DNA of 64,000 nucleotides from Bacteroidota bacterium (GCA_013285685.1 JABDHD010000003.1:28642-92641); one strand, 5' to 3'; numbered from the stretch's first letter, positions 9,078-17,613 are shown. Translations and numbers: made by a program. Notes: generated by a model not told the origin, from the letters alone.

Positions 9078-9445
9078 GCAGTCTTAACGCTATAGTTTTG
9101 AATAATTGCCACAATGGCTGCAAGAGTTGCTGCAACCACCCCGATGGTTTGTATCCACAAACCGATGGAATCCCCGGCGTTTGTTATGTTGAGCAAGCGT
9201 GTATAGGCGCCGCTCGCAAATAGCCCGTTAGTTAAGAATACGCCGGCAACAATTGCAATAATCGGGGTCCATCGCCGGCGGGTAAAGATCACCGAACCGG
9301 CGGGTATCAAAAGAATAAAAAATACCGGCGGCACTTTCGGATATGGATGGCCTGAAATGATCTGGATAATAACCCCTACCGTGGCTATTACCAGGCCGGC
9401 TGCAGTCAGCTTGCCGGCGGGTGATAATGGGAGTCTCTCTTTCAT
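9074..9445 (-). CDS. Small hypothetical membrane protein
   Basis: The 123-residue protein has four predicted transmembrane helices (about residues 11-30, 37-51, 56-76 and 93-116) and almost no soluble part. It is the first gene of a tightly packed minus-strand group that continues with the DUF2306 protein and the LytS/LytTR pair, with a 4-bp ATGA overlap to the next gene. I recognise no named family. Tight coupling suggests it works with the DUF2306 protein, perhaps as a membrane complex, but this rests on position only. Confidence 0.7.
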   Translation of the reverse strand: MKERLPLSPAGKLTAAGLVIATVGVIIQIISGHPYPKVPPVFFILLIPAGSVIFTRRRWTPIIAIVAGVFLTNGLFASGAYTRLLNITNAGDSIGLWIQTIGVVAATLAAIVAIIQNYSVKTA

Positions 9446-9524
9446 AATTTTATTTGTTTTTAATTTTTTACTAGCGATTGGGTTAAAACATTAAGTTTCC
9501 GAATGAAAATAAATAAGCAGGTCT

Positions 9525-9633
9525 GTCATTCTGAACATAATGAAGGTTTTGTCATCCTGAGCAAAGCGAAGGATCTTGAAGCAACCGCATGCCATTCTGG
9601 TGTAAAAGATCCTTCGCTATCGCTCAGGACGAC
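9525..9633. repeat. REP-like palindromic repeat element
   Basis: The arms at 9551-9577 and 9606-9633 are near-perfect inverted repeats (GTCATCCTGAGC...GAAGGATCTT against AAGATCCTTCGC...GCTCAGGACGAC). A degenerate extra arm, GTCATTCTGAAC, begins at 9525 and a third partial copy (CCATTCTG) sits in the centre. It lies just after the stop of the 132-residue protein gene on the minus strand and could act as its terminator. The form matches dispersed REP/BIME-type repeats of Bacteroidota. Confidence 0.75.
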
Positions 9634-9639
9634 AAATCG

Positions 9640-10008
9640 TTATAACATGTAGCATTGCCCGTCGTAAACCCGGAAATCCTTTTTCATTACTTTTTTATTT
9701 GAAGTAACTGCAATGGTGTAATTGCCGTTACCCAGTTTGGTTAGGATATAGTCCCTTGTTAGGTACTGGTCAATTGGCAGAATTTCCTTCAGGTATACGT
9801 TCGCATATTCGTCATAAATAATTACGACGACTTTTCCGGGCGTCCGTTTTTGTACCTGGACGTCGACCCCTGCCTTTGAAGGCAATGGATGAAAGGTGAT
9901 TGTATTATTTGATGGAGGGTAAAGGCTAATCGGTTTTGCCTGAACTGCGGCAAAAAGGCCGGTATTCACTAAAAGGAATAATACGGCTAATTTAATGGCG
10001 TGTTTCAT
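9640..10008 (-). CDS. Small secreted hypothetical protein
   Basis: The mature protein is about 100 residues. I place the start at the ATG at 10008 because it begins a classical signal peptide (MKHAIKLAVLFLLVNTGLF) with likely cleavage after AVQA; the ATG at 10038 would add ten charged residues in front. The mature part shows beta-strands in a pattern seen in T9SS C-terminal-like or fibronectin-like folds (VDVQVQKRTPGKVVVIIYDE, followed by GNGNYTIAVTSNKKVMKKDFRVYD). This is close to many small secreted Bacteroidota proteins that carry a Por-secretion-type or DUF3244-like fold. I give no firm family. It is transcribed alone, with a palindromic repeat directly downstream. Confidence 0.7.
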   Translation of the reverse strand: MKHAIKLAVLFLLVNTGLFAAVQAKPISLYPPSNNTITFHPLPSKAGVDVQVQKRTPGKVVVIIYDEYANVYLKEILPIDQYLTRDYILTKLGNGNYTIAVTSNKKVMKKDFRVYDGQCYML

Positions 10009-10333
10009 GATTTCTAATTTTAAATGACTCTTTTTCATGTTGATGCTTGCTATGAAAGCTTGCTTGTTATATCAAAACTGCAGTGATTTTTAATGCAAAT
10101 TTTCGGAATTAGACAGGAGGGGGAATTGTTTCGACAAGAATGGAAAAGATGTAGACATGTTTTTTTGCCACCGATATTTTGCCCCGATGGGGCAGGTATA
10201 ATGGAAACGATTTGGTCAGGTATGGCTGGTTTCTATGATCTCCCTGCCAATTTGTCAACCAAATATCATTTGGAACGACCATTGATGAGGGTGGTTATCA
10301 CAAAAACAATAAAAAAATTTATAAGATAAGATT
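10009..10333. other. Region upstream of htpG
   Basis: This spacer separates divergent genes and must hold the promoter of htpG. A GCCCC-GAT-GGGGC-like short palindrome lies near 10182-10194. I do not see a CIRCE element. An open frame of 78 codons at 10093-10329 has no recognisable content and is treated as chance. Confidence 0.4.
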
Positions 10334-12217
10334 ATGCAAGAAAAAGGCACAATTTCGATCCATACCGAGAACATTTTCCCGATCATTAAAAAATTCCTTT
10401 ACTCAGATCACGAGATATTTTTACGTGAGCTGGTATCCAATGCGGTTGACGCTACCCAAAAGATCAAGCGTTTAGCCGCCCTTGGCCAGTACAACGGCGA
10501 GCTGGGCGACCTGAAGATTGAGATATCTTTTGATGAAAAGGCCAAAACCATCACCATCAGCGACCGCGGCCTGGGCATGACCGCCGAGGAGATCAAAAAG
10601 TATATCAACCAGATCGCTTTTTCGGGCGCTGAGGAGTTTATGGAGAAATTTAAAGAGGCTAAGGACGCCAACGAAATTATCGGCCGCTTTGGTTTGGGCT
10701 TTTACTCGGCATTTATGGTGTCCGACTCGGTGGAGATACAAACCCTTAGCTACCAGGAAGGTGCCGAGCCGGCACATTGGGTTTGCGATGGCAGCACTGA
10801 GTTTGAGATAAATGAAGGCAGCCTGGCCGAACGTGGCACGGAAATTACCCTGCACATCAACAAAGACGGAGAAGAGTTTTTGAGCAAATACAAGCTGCAG
10901 GAGATACTGGATAAATACTGCAAATTTTTACCGGTGCCTATCAAATTCGGCACAACGACACAGGAAGAAGAGGACGGCGTTGATGAAGAAGGCAAGCCGA
11001 AATATACTTCGGTTGAGGTGGATAATATCATTAATGACACCAACCCCATCTGGACCAAAGCCCCCGCCGAGCTGAAGGACGAGGATTATTTGAATTTTTA
11101 TAAACAGTTGTACCCTTTCTCGGAAGATCCGCTGTTTTGGATACACCTGAATGTGGATTACCCATTCAACTTAACCGGTGTGCTATACTTCCCTAAGCTT
11201 AAGAATGATTTTGAGGTGCAGCGGAACAAGATCAAATTATTCTCCCGCCAGGTGTTTATTACCGACGAGGTGAAAGACATCGTTCCGGAGTTTTTGATGC
11301 TGCTGCACGGGGTGATCGACTCGCCGGATATCCCCTTGAACGTTTCGCGCAGCTTTTTGCAGGCCGACAGCAATGTAAAAAAGATAAATACTTATATTAC
11401 CAAAAAGGTAGGTGATAAATTAGGAGAACTGTTTAAGAACGACCGCCCGGCTTATGAAGAAAAATGGGGTGATATCGGCCTTTTTGTAAAGTACGGCATG
11501 ATCAGCGACGATAAGTTTTATGATAAGGCAAAAGACTTTGTGCTGCTGACCAATATCAAAAAAGAAAACTTTACGCTGGAAGAATACAAGGAAAAAGTTA
11601 AACCCGAACAAACCGATAAAGACGGCAACCTGGTTTACATTTATACCAATGATGCTCCCAAACAGGATGCTTTTATCCAGTCGGCAACCAAAAAGGGTTA
11701 TGATATTTTGCTGATGAATTCGCCGATCGATGGCCACTTTATCGGGCATGTTGAACATAAGCTGGATAAAACCTCCTTTAAACGCGTAGATGCCGATGTT
11801 GCCGACAAGCTGATCAAAAAAGAAGACGCCCCGGCGCACGTGCTTACCGAAGAGCAAACTACGGCGGTTAAGTCGGTATTTGAAAAGGCCATCAACAAAC
11901 CTGCTTACCGCATCGAGGTGGAAAGCTTAAGCCCGGATGAACTGCCGGTAACCGTTACCATGGACGAGTTTATGCGCCGGATGAAAGAAATGGCAGCTAT
12001 GGGCGGCGGCATGGGCTTTTATGGCAGCATGCCTGATAATTATAAAGTGATCATCAACGGTAACCATAAATTGATCAGCCGCATTGCCAGCGAAGAAAAC
12101 GAAGAGCTGAAAACCAGCCTCTCCAAACAGGCGTTTGACCTGGCGCTGCTTTCACAAGGACTGCTTACCGGCGCGGAACTGACCGAGTTTGTGAACCGGA
12201 GTGTTTCGTTGATTTAA
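10334..12217 (+). CDS. htpG: Molecular chaperone HtpG (Hsp90)
   Basis: The 627-residue protein is a bacterial Hsp90, an ATP-dependent dimeric chaperone that helps mature or refold client proteins in the cytoplasm. The N-terminal GHKL ATPase domain shows LRELVSNAVDA (Asn/Asp for Mg-ATP), DRGLGMT, and GRFGLGFYSAFMVSD lid and phosphate loops. The middle domain has the catalytic-arginine loop in GVIDSPDIPLNVSRSFLQ. The C-terminal dimerisation domain follows and has a Met/Gly-rich turn (MKEMAAMGGGMGF), which is usual in Bacteroidota homologues. Length is as expected for HtpG. It is transcribed alone and followed by a strong hairpin. Confidence 0.98.
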   Translation: MQEKGTISIHTENIFPIIKKFLYSDHEIFLRELVSNAVDATQKIKRLAALGQYNGELGDLKIEISFDEKAKTITISDRGLGMTAEEIKKYINQIAFSGAEEFMEKFKEAKDANEIIGRFGLGFYSAFMVSDSVEIQTLSYQEGAEPAHWVCDGSTEFEINEGSLAERGTEITLHINKDGEEFLSKYKLQEILDKYCKFLPVPIKFGTTTQEEEDGVDEEGKPKYTSVEVDNIINDTNPIWTKAPAELKDEDYLNFYKQLYPFSEDPLFWIHLNVDYPFNLTGVLYFPKLKNDFEVQRNKIKLFSRQVFITDEVKDIVPEFLMLLHGVIDSPDIPLNVSRSFLQADSNVKKINTYITKKVGDKLGELFKNDRPAYEEKWGDIGLFVKYGMISDDKFYDKAKDFVLLTNIKKENFTLEEYKEKVKPEQTDKDGNLVYIYTNDAPKQDAFIQSATKKGYDILLMNSPIDGHFIGHVEHKLDKTSFKRVDADVADKLIKKEDAPAHVLTEEQTTAVKSVFEKAINKPAYRIEVESLSPDELPVTVTMDEFMRRMKEMAAMGGGMGFYGSMPDNYKVIINGNHKLISRIASEENEELKTSLSKQAFDLALLSQGLLTGAELTEFVNRSVSLI

Positions 12218-12226
12218 GTTGAAAAG

Positions 12227-12266
12227 GTTGTAACGAGTTGTAAAGGTAAAAGCAACTCGTTACAAC
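12227..12266 (+). terminator. Hairpin after htpG
   Basis: Perfect 14-bp inverted arms (GTTGTAACGAGTTG and its complement) flank a 12-base loop just after the htpG stop and are followed by CTTTTAC. The sequence also has the look of a dispersed GTTGTAA-type repeat, so it may be both repeat and terminator. Confidence 0.7.
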
Positions 12267-12341
12267 TTTTACAACTTATTACGACTTTTACAACAAATTT
12301 TAACTCAAAACGTTGTACCTTTAATCAAACAAAGCATTACA

Positions 12342-12857
12342 ATGAAACGCTTGATCAGATTATTCGCTGCAGCGGTAATGGTTTTGGCATTCATCAATGC
12401 CGCCAATGCCCAAAACTCCCGGCAGGAAAAGAAAGCAGCTGAACAGGTTGCCGTAAAAAACATGGTGGCAGATGACAATTTCTTCTTTGTGGCGGAATAC
12501 GCTTTGCCCATGCATGGCGGCAGTAAATTGCTTACTTCCATTTATGATCTGAAAGTAACAAAAGACAGCGTTATTGCTTTTTTGCCTTATTACGGCCAGG
12601 CCTATATTTCGCCATCGCCCGCTGAAACAGAGGGGGGAATAAAATTTACTTCCACCAGGTTTAGCTATAAAACATCACATCCGAAAAAAGGCGGCTGGGA
12701 AATTACCATTACCCCGGCAGATCATGACATTACCAACTGGCGCGACGTGCAGCAAATGAGGCTGGACATTTCACCCGACGGTTATGCGTCCCTTTTTGTG
12801 AACAGCAGCAATCGCGACCCGATTTCGTTCGAAGGAAATGTTGTAGCTAAGGAATAA
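12342..12857 (+). CDS. DUF4251 secreted protein, copy 1
   Basis: A 171-residue protein with a signal peptide (hydrophobic residues 7-21, cleavage after ANAQ). The mature part fits DUF4251: an N-terminal DDNFFFVAEYALPM strand, the motif VIAFLPYYGQAYI, then KFTSTRFSYKT and a C-terminal LDISPDGYASLFVNSSNRDPISFEG. The family is a small beta-rich lipocalin-like fold of unknown function found in Bacteroidota. A second DUF4251 gene follows about 100 bp downstream, so these are tandem paralogues. The full-length signature and signal peptide give good confidence in the family, none in function. Confidence 0.87.
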   Translation: MKRLIRLFAAAVMVLAFINAANAQNSRQEKKAAEQVAVKNMVADDNFFFVAEYALPMHGGSKLLTSIYDLKVTKDSVIAFLPYYGQAYISPSPAETEGGIKFTSTRFSYKTSHPKKGGWEITITPADHDITNWRDVQQMRLDISPDGYASLFVNSSNRDPISFEGNVVAKE

Positions 12858-12957
12858 AAGCGCGTTATTAATCTAAAATTAATTTTATTTCGTTTTGGTA
12901 TGAAATTTGCTTTTTTCAAGTAGATATTGGTCTATTTTAACACTAAAATCTACTACA

Positions 12958-13416
12958 ATGAAAAGCATCAGCAGATTATTTTTTGTATTGATCGCGGTAT
13001 TTGCCGGGTTAAATACACTTAAAGCGCAGACTTCACTCAAGGATGACAAGTCCGACCGGGCTGCCGAAGTGAAAAAATATGTGCAAACCAAAGACTACGT
13101 TTTTGAAGCAACAAATAAGGGCAGCATGCCTTTAAGCTACCACAAATACGACGTTGCAATCGACAAAGACACCCTGATCGCCAATCTCCCGGGCAGTTCA
13201 GGTAAGATCAAATTTGACTGTACCAAATACAACTACAGCGAATGGCGCGGAAAAAATGGCGACATGAATGTGTTGATCAAGCCAAACACCCAAATGGCCG
13301 ATGTGAAGCAGATCAAAATGGAGATTACGCCCCAAGGTCATGCAATGGTAGAAGTTGAGCGCCATCATGGCGGCCCGCTTTCGTTGAATGGCTATGTTAA
13401 ACAGGAGGACTACTAA
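12958..13416 (+). CDS. DUF4251 secreted protein, copy 2
   Basis: I place the start at the ATG at 12958, because it begins a proper signal peptide (MKSISRLFFVLIAVFAGLNT, cleavage after LKAQ); the frame upstream to 12907 encodes no plausible leader. The mature 130 residues follow the same plan as the preceding paralogue: KDYVFEATNKGSMPLS, DTLIANLPGSSGKIKFD, then VKQIKMEITPQGHAMVEV and a terminal GPLSLNGYV. It is shorter than copy 1 through a smaller central loop, and sequence identity is moderate, so the duplication is not recent. No function is known. A palindromic repeat follows the gene. Confidence 0.85.
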   Translation: MKSISRLFFVLIAVFAGLNTLKAQTSLKDDKSDRAAEVKKYVQTKDYVFEATNKGSMPLSYHKYDVAIDKDTLIANLPGSSGKIKFDCTKYNYSEWRGKNGDMNVLIKPNTQMADVKQIKMEITPQGHAMVEVERHHGGPLSLNGYVKQEDY

Positions 13417-13424
13417 TTGAAGTT

Positions 13425-13455
13425 GAAAGTCGGAAAAGTCAGTAAAGTCCGAAAG
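13425..13455 (+). repeat. AGTCCGAAAG-type repeat
   Basis: This stretch is made of imperfect short units of the form GAAAGTC(C)GGA/AAGTC. A longer stretch of the same family lies inside mnmE at 53032-53068. Confidence 0.5.
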
Positions 13456-13461
13456 AAGAAA

Positions 13462-13521
13462 AATATCGAACACCAATTTCGAATGATGAATAATGAAGGA
13501 AAAAATCCGGTGTTCGATATT
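13462..13521. repeat. Inverted repeat AATATCGAACACC
   Basis: Perfect 13-bp arms at 13462-13474 and 13509-13521 enclose 34 bases with TTTCGAATGATGAATAATGAAGG. It lies between convergent genes (DUF4251 copy 2 and eutC) and can act as a two-way terminator. The arm and core sequence look like a dispersed intergenic repeat. Confidence 0.7.
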
Positions 13522-13537
13522 AACGTTTAAATAGGTT

Positions 13538-14299
13538 TCACTTCAGCAAGCCTTCATTATCCTTCAGTCCCACGCCTGATAGCTTGCGTTTAAAAGCTTC
13601 ATTTATAAGGTAAAATATCTTTTCGGCCGCTGGTTTGTATTTTAAGCCATGCGGCCGGATGTTTGATACGCAGTTGCGCGATTCGTCGGTTAACCCGCGC
13701 TTTGGGTTATAGGTAAGATACGCGCCCATGCTATCGGCCGAGCTTAAACCAGGTCGTTCGCCGATCAGCACCACCGAAAATTTGGCATTCAATTCGCCGG
13801 CTATATCATCGCCGATAGCAACCCTCCCCTGCTCCACCAGGCAGATTGGGGCGATCATAAACTTAGCCGCCAACAATTTTGGGATCAACAGGTGCAGCAA
13901 GCCAAAAGCGTTTTCATTAACAGCTGCTGCAGAAAGGCCATCGGCAATAATAATGGCCACATCATATCCACTATACCCGGTTAAGTGCTGTGCTGAATCT
14001 TCATCCAGTTGCCTGCCCAGGTCGGGCCGTTTAAGGTACCTATGGCGAGTGGGTGCTTTGCTGTGCAAATGTAATACAGGCAAATCAAAAGCTTTAAGTG
14101 CTGTGAATAACCCGTCAACATCCAAAACAGAGTAAACGGCGTCACGGGCGTGCGCGTGGGCCAGGTTAAATTCAAGAGACTGTTTTAAAGGTATGCTCGT
14201 TCCAACCCGGCCAATAGCTATACGGGCAGCCGTAAATTGCTTTAACTGCTTTAATAAATCGGGTACTGTCAACTCTTCTCCCATAATATTATTTAACAC
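13538..14299 (-). CDS. eutC: Ethanolamine ammonia-lyase small subunit
   Basis: The 253-residue light subunit of adenosylcobalamin-dependent ethanolamine ammonia-lyase, which with EutB converts ethanolamine to acetaldehyde and ammonia. The family pattern is clear: TAARIAIGRVGTSIPL near the N terminus, FNLAHAHARDAVYSVLD, YLKRPDLGRQLD, the cobalamin-binding strand VAIIIADGLSAAAV, and the C-terminal GERPGLSSADSMGAYLTYNPKRGLTDESRNCVSNIRP. An alternative start at 14284 would remove five residues. It is the last gene of a minus-strand operon after permease and eutB. No eutA reactivase, EutDEGH or shell-protein genes are in the window, so this is a minimal assimilation set. Confidence 0.97.
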   Translation of the reverse strand: MLNNIMGEELTVPDLLKQLKQFTAARIAIGRVGTSIPLKQSLEFNLAHAHARDAVYSVLDVDGLFTALKAFDLPVLHLHSKAPTRHRYLKRPDLGRQLDEDSAQHLTGYSGYDVAIIIADGLSAAAVNENAFGLLHLLIPKLLAAKFMIAPICLVEQGRVAIGDDIAGELNAKFSVVLIGERPGLSSADSMGAYLTYNPKRGLTDESRNCVSNIRPHGLKYKPAAEKIFYLINEAFKRKLSGVGLKDNEGLLK

Positions 14300-14411
14300 T
14301 ATTATTTGACACGAATTGGCACAAATAAGGACAAATGAAAACTCGAATTATAAATAAAGTCAGCTTGCTATTGGCAAAACACATACTGCAATTATTTGCG
14401 ATAATTCGATC

Positions 14412-15779
14412 TTATTCGTGAAAATTCGTGTTAATAAATTCGCTTAAAGCCTTGTCATTTGTGCCGCTTGTTATACCCTGTTTCATAAGCCATCGCTCAA
14501 ATTCCGGCGCCGGCCTCAATCCCAACACTTTCCGCACATATAGCGCGTCGTGAAACGAAGTCGACTGGTAATTCAACATGATATCATCCGATCCGGGTAT
14601 GCCCATAATAAAATTGCATCCGGCTACCCCTAAAAGAGTGAGCAGGTTATCCATATCATCCTGGTCGGCTTCGGCGTGGTTGGTATAGCAAATATCAACA
14701 CCCATGGGCAGGCCAAGCAGTTTGCCGCAAAAATGATCCTCCAGCGCAGCGCGGATGATCTGTTTGCCATCGTACAAATATTCCGGACCGATAAAACCGA
14801 CCACGGTATTTACCAGCAGCGGTTTATATCTCCTGGCCACCGCGTAAGCCCTGGCCTCGCAGGTTTGCTGGTCCACACCGAAGTGGGCGTTTGCCGATAG
14901 GGAACTCCCCTGCCCTGTTTCAAAATACATCACATTTTGGCCAATGGTACCACGGTTTAGCGACAAAGTGGCCTGGTAAGCCTTATCCAGCAAAGCCAGG
15001 TTAATGCCAAAGCTGGAATTGGTGAGCTCCGTTCCGCCTATTGACTGAAAACAAAGATCAACCGGCGCCCCGGCATTGATCAGCTCCAAAGTCGTGGTAA
15101 TATGGCTTAACACACACGATTGCGTGGGGATATCAAACTGCTGCCGCACAGTATCGATCAGTTCCAGCAGCATCCTTACTGTTGCCGGGCTGTCGGTTGC
15201 CGGGTTAATACCGATCACCGCATCGCCGCTGCCGTATAGCAGCCCATCGATCATGCTGGCTGCAATGCCTTTGGGATCATCAGTCGGGTGATTGGGCTGC
15301 AGGCGGGTGGAGAAATGGCCTTTTAAGCCAATAGTATCCCTAAACCGTGTCACCACTTCGCATTTTTTTGCTGCCGCGATCAGGTCCTGGTTGCGCATCA
15401 GCTTGGAAACCGCTGCAGCCATTTCAGGGGTTATCCCGGGCGCTATCCCGGCTAAAACAGCGGTATCGGCCTCATCGCTTAATAACCAGTCGCGAAATTC
15501 ACCAGTGGTTAGGCTGCTGATTGGGTCAAACGCGTTTTTATCGTGACTGTCGATGATCAGCCGGGTTACTTCGTCAGTTTCGTAAGGGATAAGTGCCTCA
15601 TTTAAAAACGTTTTAAGCGGCACATCGGCCAGGGCTATCTGGGCGGCAACCCGTTCTTCATACGTTTCGGCGCAGATACCGGCCAGCACATCGCCGGTAC
15701 GGTAGGGCGATGCTTTTGCCAGCAGCGTTTTTAAATCCGCAAAACGGTAGTTGATGTTCCTTACTTTATGTCTGAACAC
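14412..15779 (-). CDS. eutB: Ethanolamine ammonia-lyase large subunit
   Basis: The 455-residue catalytic subunit forms a TIM barrel that binds ethanolamine and the B12 cofactor with EutC. Recognisable segments are YRFADLKTLLAKASPYRTGDVLAG at the start, LSSLTTGEFRDWLL-like residues, TRLQPNHPTDD, GDAVIGINPATDS, TNSSFGINLALLD, MYFETGQGSSLSANAH, VVGFIGPEYLYDG and GCNFIMGIPGSDDIMLNYQSTSFHD. Length equals that of the enterobacterial enzyme. It lies 75 bp after the permease gene and 112 bp before eutC on the same strand. Use of ethanolamine as nitrogen and perhaps carbon source is implied. The acetaldehyde route is not encoded nearby. Confidence 0.97.
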   Translation of the reverse strand: MFRHKVRNINYRFADLKTLLAKASPYRTGDVLAGICAETYEERVAAQIALADVPLKTFLNEALIPYETDEVTRLIIDSHDKNAFDPISSLTTGEFRDWLLSDEADTAVLAGIAPGITPEMAAAVSKLMRNQDLIAAAKKCEVVTRFRDTIGLKGHFSTRLQPNHPTDDPKGIAASMIDGLLYGSGDAVIGINPATDSPATVRMLLELIDTVRQQFDIPTQSCVLSHITTTLELINAGAPVDLCFQSIGGTELTNSSFGINLALLDKAYQATLSLNRGTIGQNVMYFETGQGSSLSANAHFGVDQQTCEARAYAVARRYKPLLVNTVVGFIGPEYLYDGKQIIRAALEDHFCGKLLGLPMGVDICYTNHAEADQDDMDNLLTLLGVAGCNFIMGIPGSDDIMLNYQSTSFHDALYVRKVLGLRPAPEFERWLMKQGITSGTNDKALSEFINTNFHE

Positions 15780-15854
15780 GATTTATAAGATTTAATGGAA
15801 TGACAGTATCACATCATTTTATTTGATTAACAGGATCATATCATTCCGTTACTG

Positions 15855-17195
15855 TTACTTTCCGATAACCGGGCTTACCATATTCTCTTCCGTTAGCTTC
15901 ACTTTATGTTTCCCCATGAGCGCAAAAATGGCAGTGGCCAGTACTAAGCCACCAAAAAAGTATAGGCTCAGCTGCCAGTAGAAGTACACCATTGCAACAA
16001 GTGTAATGGTGCAAATGACCAGGGCAATCGCAGGGAATACCGGGTAAACCGGTGCGGTAAACGGTCGCTCCAAATCCGGTTCTTTTTTACGGAGGATAAA
16101 GAGGCTTACCATACTTAACATGTACATTAGTACTGCGCCCATTACGGATATGTAAACGATTTGGGCGGCCGTACCGGTAAAGAGCGCAATAAAGCTGATT
16201 ACCCCGCCCGCTACCAATGCCCAATTAGGCGTTTTAAAGCGATGGCTGATGCCAGACAGGAAACGCGGCATGTACCCGCTTCGCGCCATGGCAAAAACCT
16301 GACTGGACGAAGCCAGGATAGTGCCATGAAACGACGCAATCAACCCAAACAAGCCTATACCGGCAAATATGCGGGTTAAATTACTGTGGTTACCGAGCGC
16401 ATATCGTATCGCTTCGGGCAGCGGATCGGAAACACCGCTCAGTTTGCGCCAGTCGGTAATGCCGCCTGTGAGGATCATCACGCCAAAAGCAAGGACGATC
16501 AGCGTCCCCAGTGCTGAAATATAGCCTTTGGGTATATTGCGTTTTGGCTCCTTCACCTCCTCGGCTACCATCGCCACGCCTTCTATAGCCAAATAAAACC
16601 AAACTGCATAGGGCAGCGCCGCAAACACACCCGACCAGCCGAAAGGCATTGGACGGCTCATAAAATTGCCCATTTTGAAATGTGGGGAAACAATGCCCAT
16701 AAACAGCAGCAATTCGGCTACCGCCAGCACCGTTACAAAAACCGAAAATATTGCCGACTCCTTTACCCCAAGGTAATTGATGACGATAAATACGACATTA
16801 AAAAACAGCGCCGAGTATAAAGGCGGGACAACCGGCCATAAAAAATTGAGGTAAGTGCCCAGCGCAATGGCTATGGCGGGCGTTGCAAATAAAAAATCGA
16901 CCAACGTGGCGTAACCGGCAATCAGTCCGCCAAAAGGCCCCATGGCGCGGTAGGCATAAGCAAAAGCACCGCCGGCATGCGGAATAGCTGCGGTAAGTTC
17001 GGTATAGCTGAAAATAAAGGCGATGTACATGACGGTGATGATCACCGTGGCAATTAGAAAGCCAATGGTACCAGAAACGGCCCACCCGAAGTTCCAACCG
17101 AAGTACTCACCGGATATCACCAAACCAACGGCGATGGCCCAAAGATGAATGGGCTTTAATACCCTTTTTAGCTGTTCGGGTTTGGCGTTTGTCAT
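15855..17195 (-). CDS. eat: Ethanolamine permease (APC superfamily)
   Basis: The 446-residue transporter has 12 predicted helices and belongs to the amino acid-polyamine-organocation superfamily. Typical features are LWAIAVGLVISGEYFGWNFGW in helix 1, with the unwound GEYFGW turn, FSYTELTAAIPHAGGAFAYAYRAMGP in helices 2-3 and YLAIEGVAMVAEEVKEP in helix 6. The N-terminal part matches ethanolamine permeases rather than generic amino-acid permeases, and the position directly ahead of eutB and eutC supports this. It imports ethanolamine across the inner membrane, by proton symport as is usual for the family. It is the first gene of the operon. Confidence 0.93.
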   Translation of the reverse strand: MTNAKPEQLKRVLKPIHLWAIAVGLVISGEYFGWNFGWAVSGTIGFLIATVIITVMYIAFIFSYTELTAAIPHAGGAFAYAYRAMGPFGGLIAGYATLVDFLFATPAIAIALGTYLNFLWPVVPPLYSALFFNVVFIVINYLGVKESAIFSVFVTVLAVAELLLFMGIVSPHFKMGNFMSRPMPFGWSGVFAALPYAVWFYLAIEGVAMVAEEVKEPKRNIPKGYISALGTLIVLAFGVMILTGGITDWRKLSGVSDPLPEAIRYALGNHSNLTRIFAGIGLFGLIASFHGTILASSSQVFAMARSGYMPRFLSGISHRFKTPNWALVAGGVISFIALFTGTAAQIVYISVMGAVLMYMLSMVSLFILRKKEPDLERPFTAPVYPVFPAIALVICTITLVAMVYFYWQLSLYFFGGLVLATAIFALMGKHKVKLTEENMVSPVIGK

Positions 17196-17289
17196 GGGCG
17201 GATGCAGCTGATTAATTTCCGCTTTAAAATAGTCAAACGGCGGTTTATTTCAAAATGGAAATTAGCGGGTTTTTTAAAATACCCCTCTA

Positions 17290-17456
17290 AACCACAAAGG
17301 ACACAACGAACACCAAGAAAGCGCAAAGAAATATCAAATGCTGTTTGAGTTATTAGCAGAAAAACTTTGATTATATAAGTGATCCAAAGAAATGGCAAAC
17401 GCTGCTTTGTGCCCTCCTTTGTGTACCTTTGTGTACCTTTGTGTACCTTGTGGTTA
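17290..17456. repeat. CACAAAGG-type inverted repeat with tandem 10-mers
   Basis: A left arm with ACCACAAAGGACACAACG (17290-17330) is roughly complementary to a right arm at 17406-17456, which ends CCTTGTGGTTAAATTTC. The right arm holds three tandem copies of GTGTACCTTT/G (17421-17450). The region upstream of the ethanolamine permease gene is otherwise without genes. Such CCACAAAGGACACAAAGG-type sequences look like dispersed repeats. Confidence 0.6.
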
Positions 17457-17613
17457 AATTTCGTATGTTAAACGGGCTGCATTTCCCGATATCAACACTG
17501 TTTACAAATTGTTTATAAATACCCTCAACCTTGTAATGTTTATTTCGTTTAATTCGTAATGTCAAATAAAAAAAACAGCTTTAAGTTTGGCGCGTTATTT
17601 GCACAAAGATATT

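Noticed and set aside
10093..10329. Open frame of 78 codons ahead of htpG
   Set aside because: No signal, domain or sensible composition; it covers the expected promoter of htpG.
17421..17450. Tandem 10-mers considered as a CRISPR array
   Set aside because: Units are contiguous without spacers, too short, and no cas genes are present.
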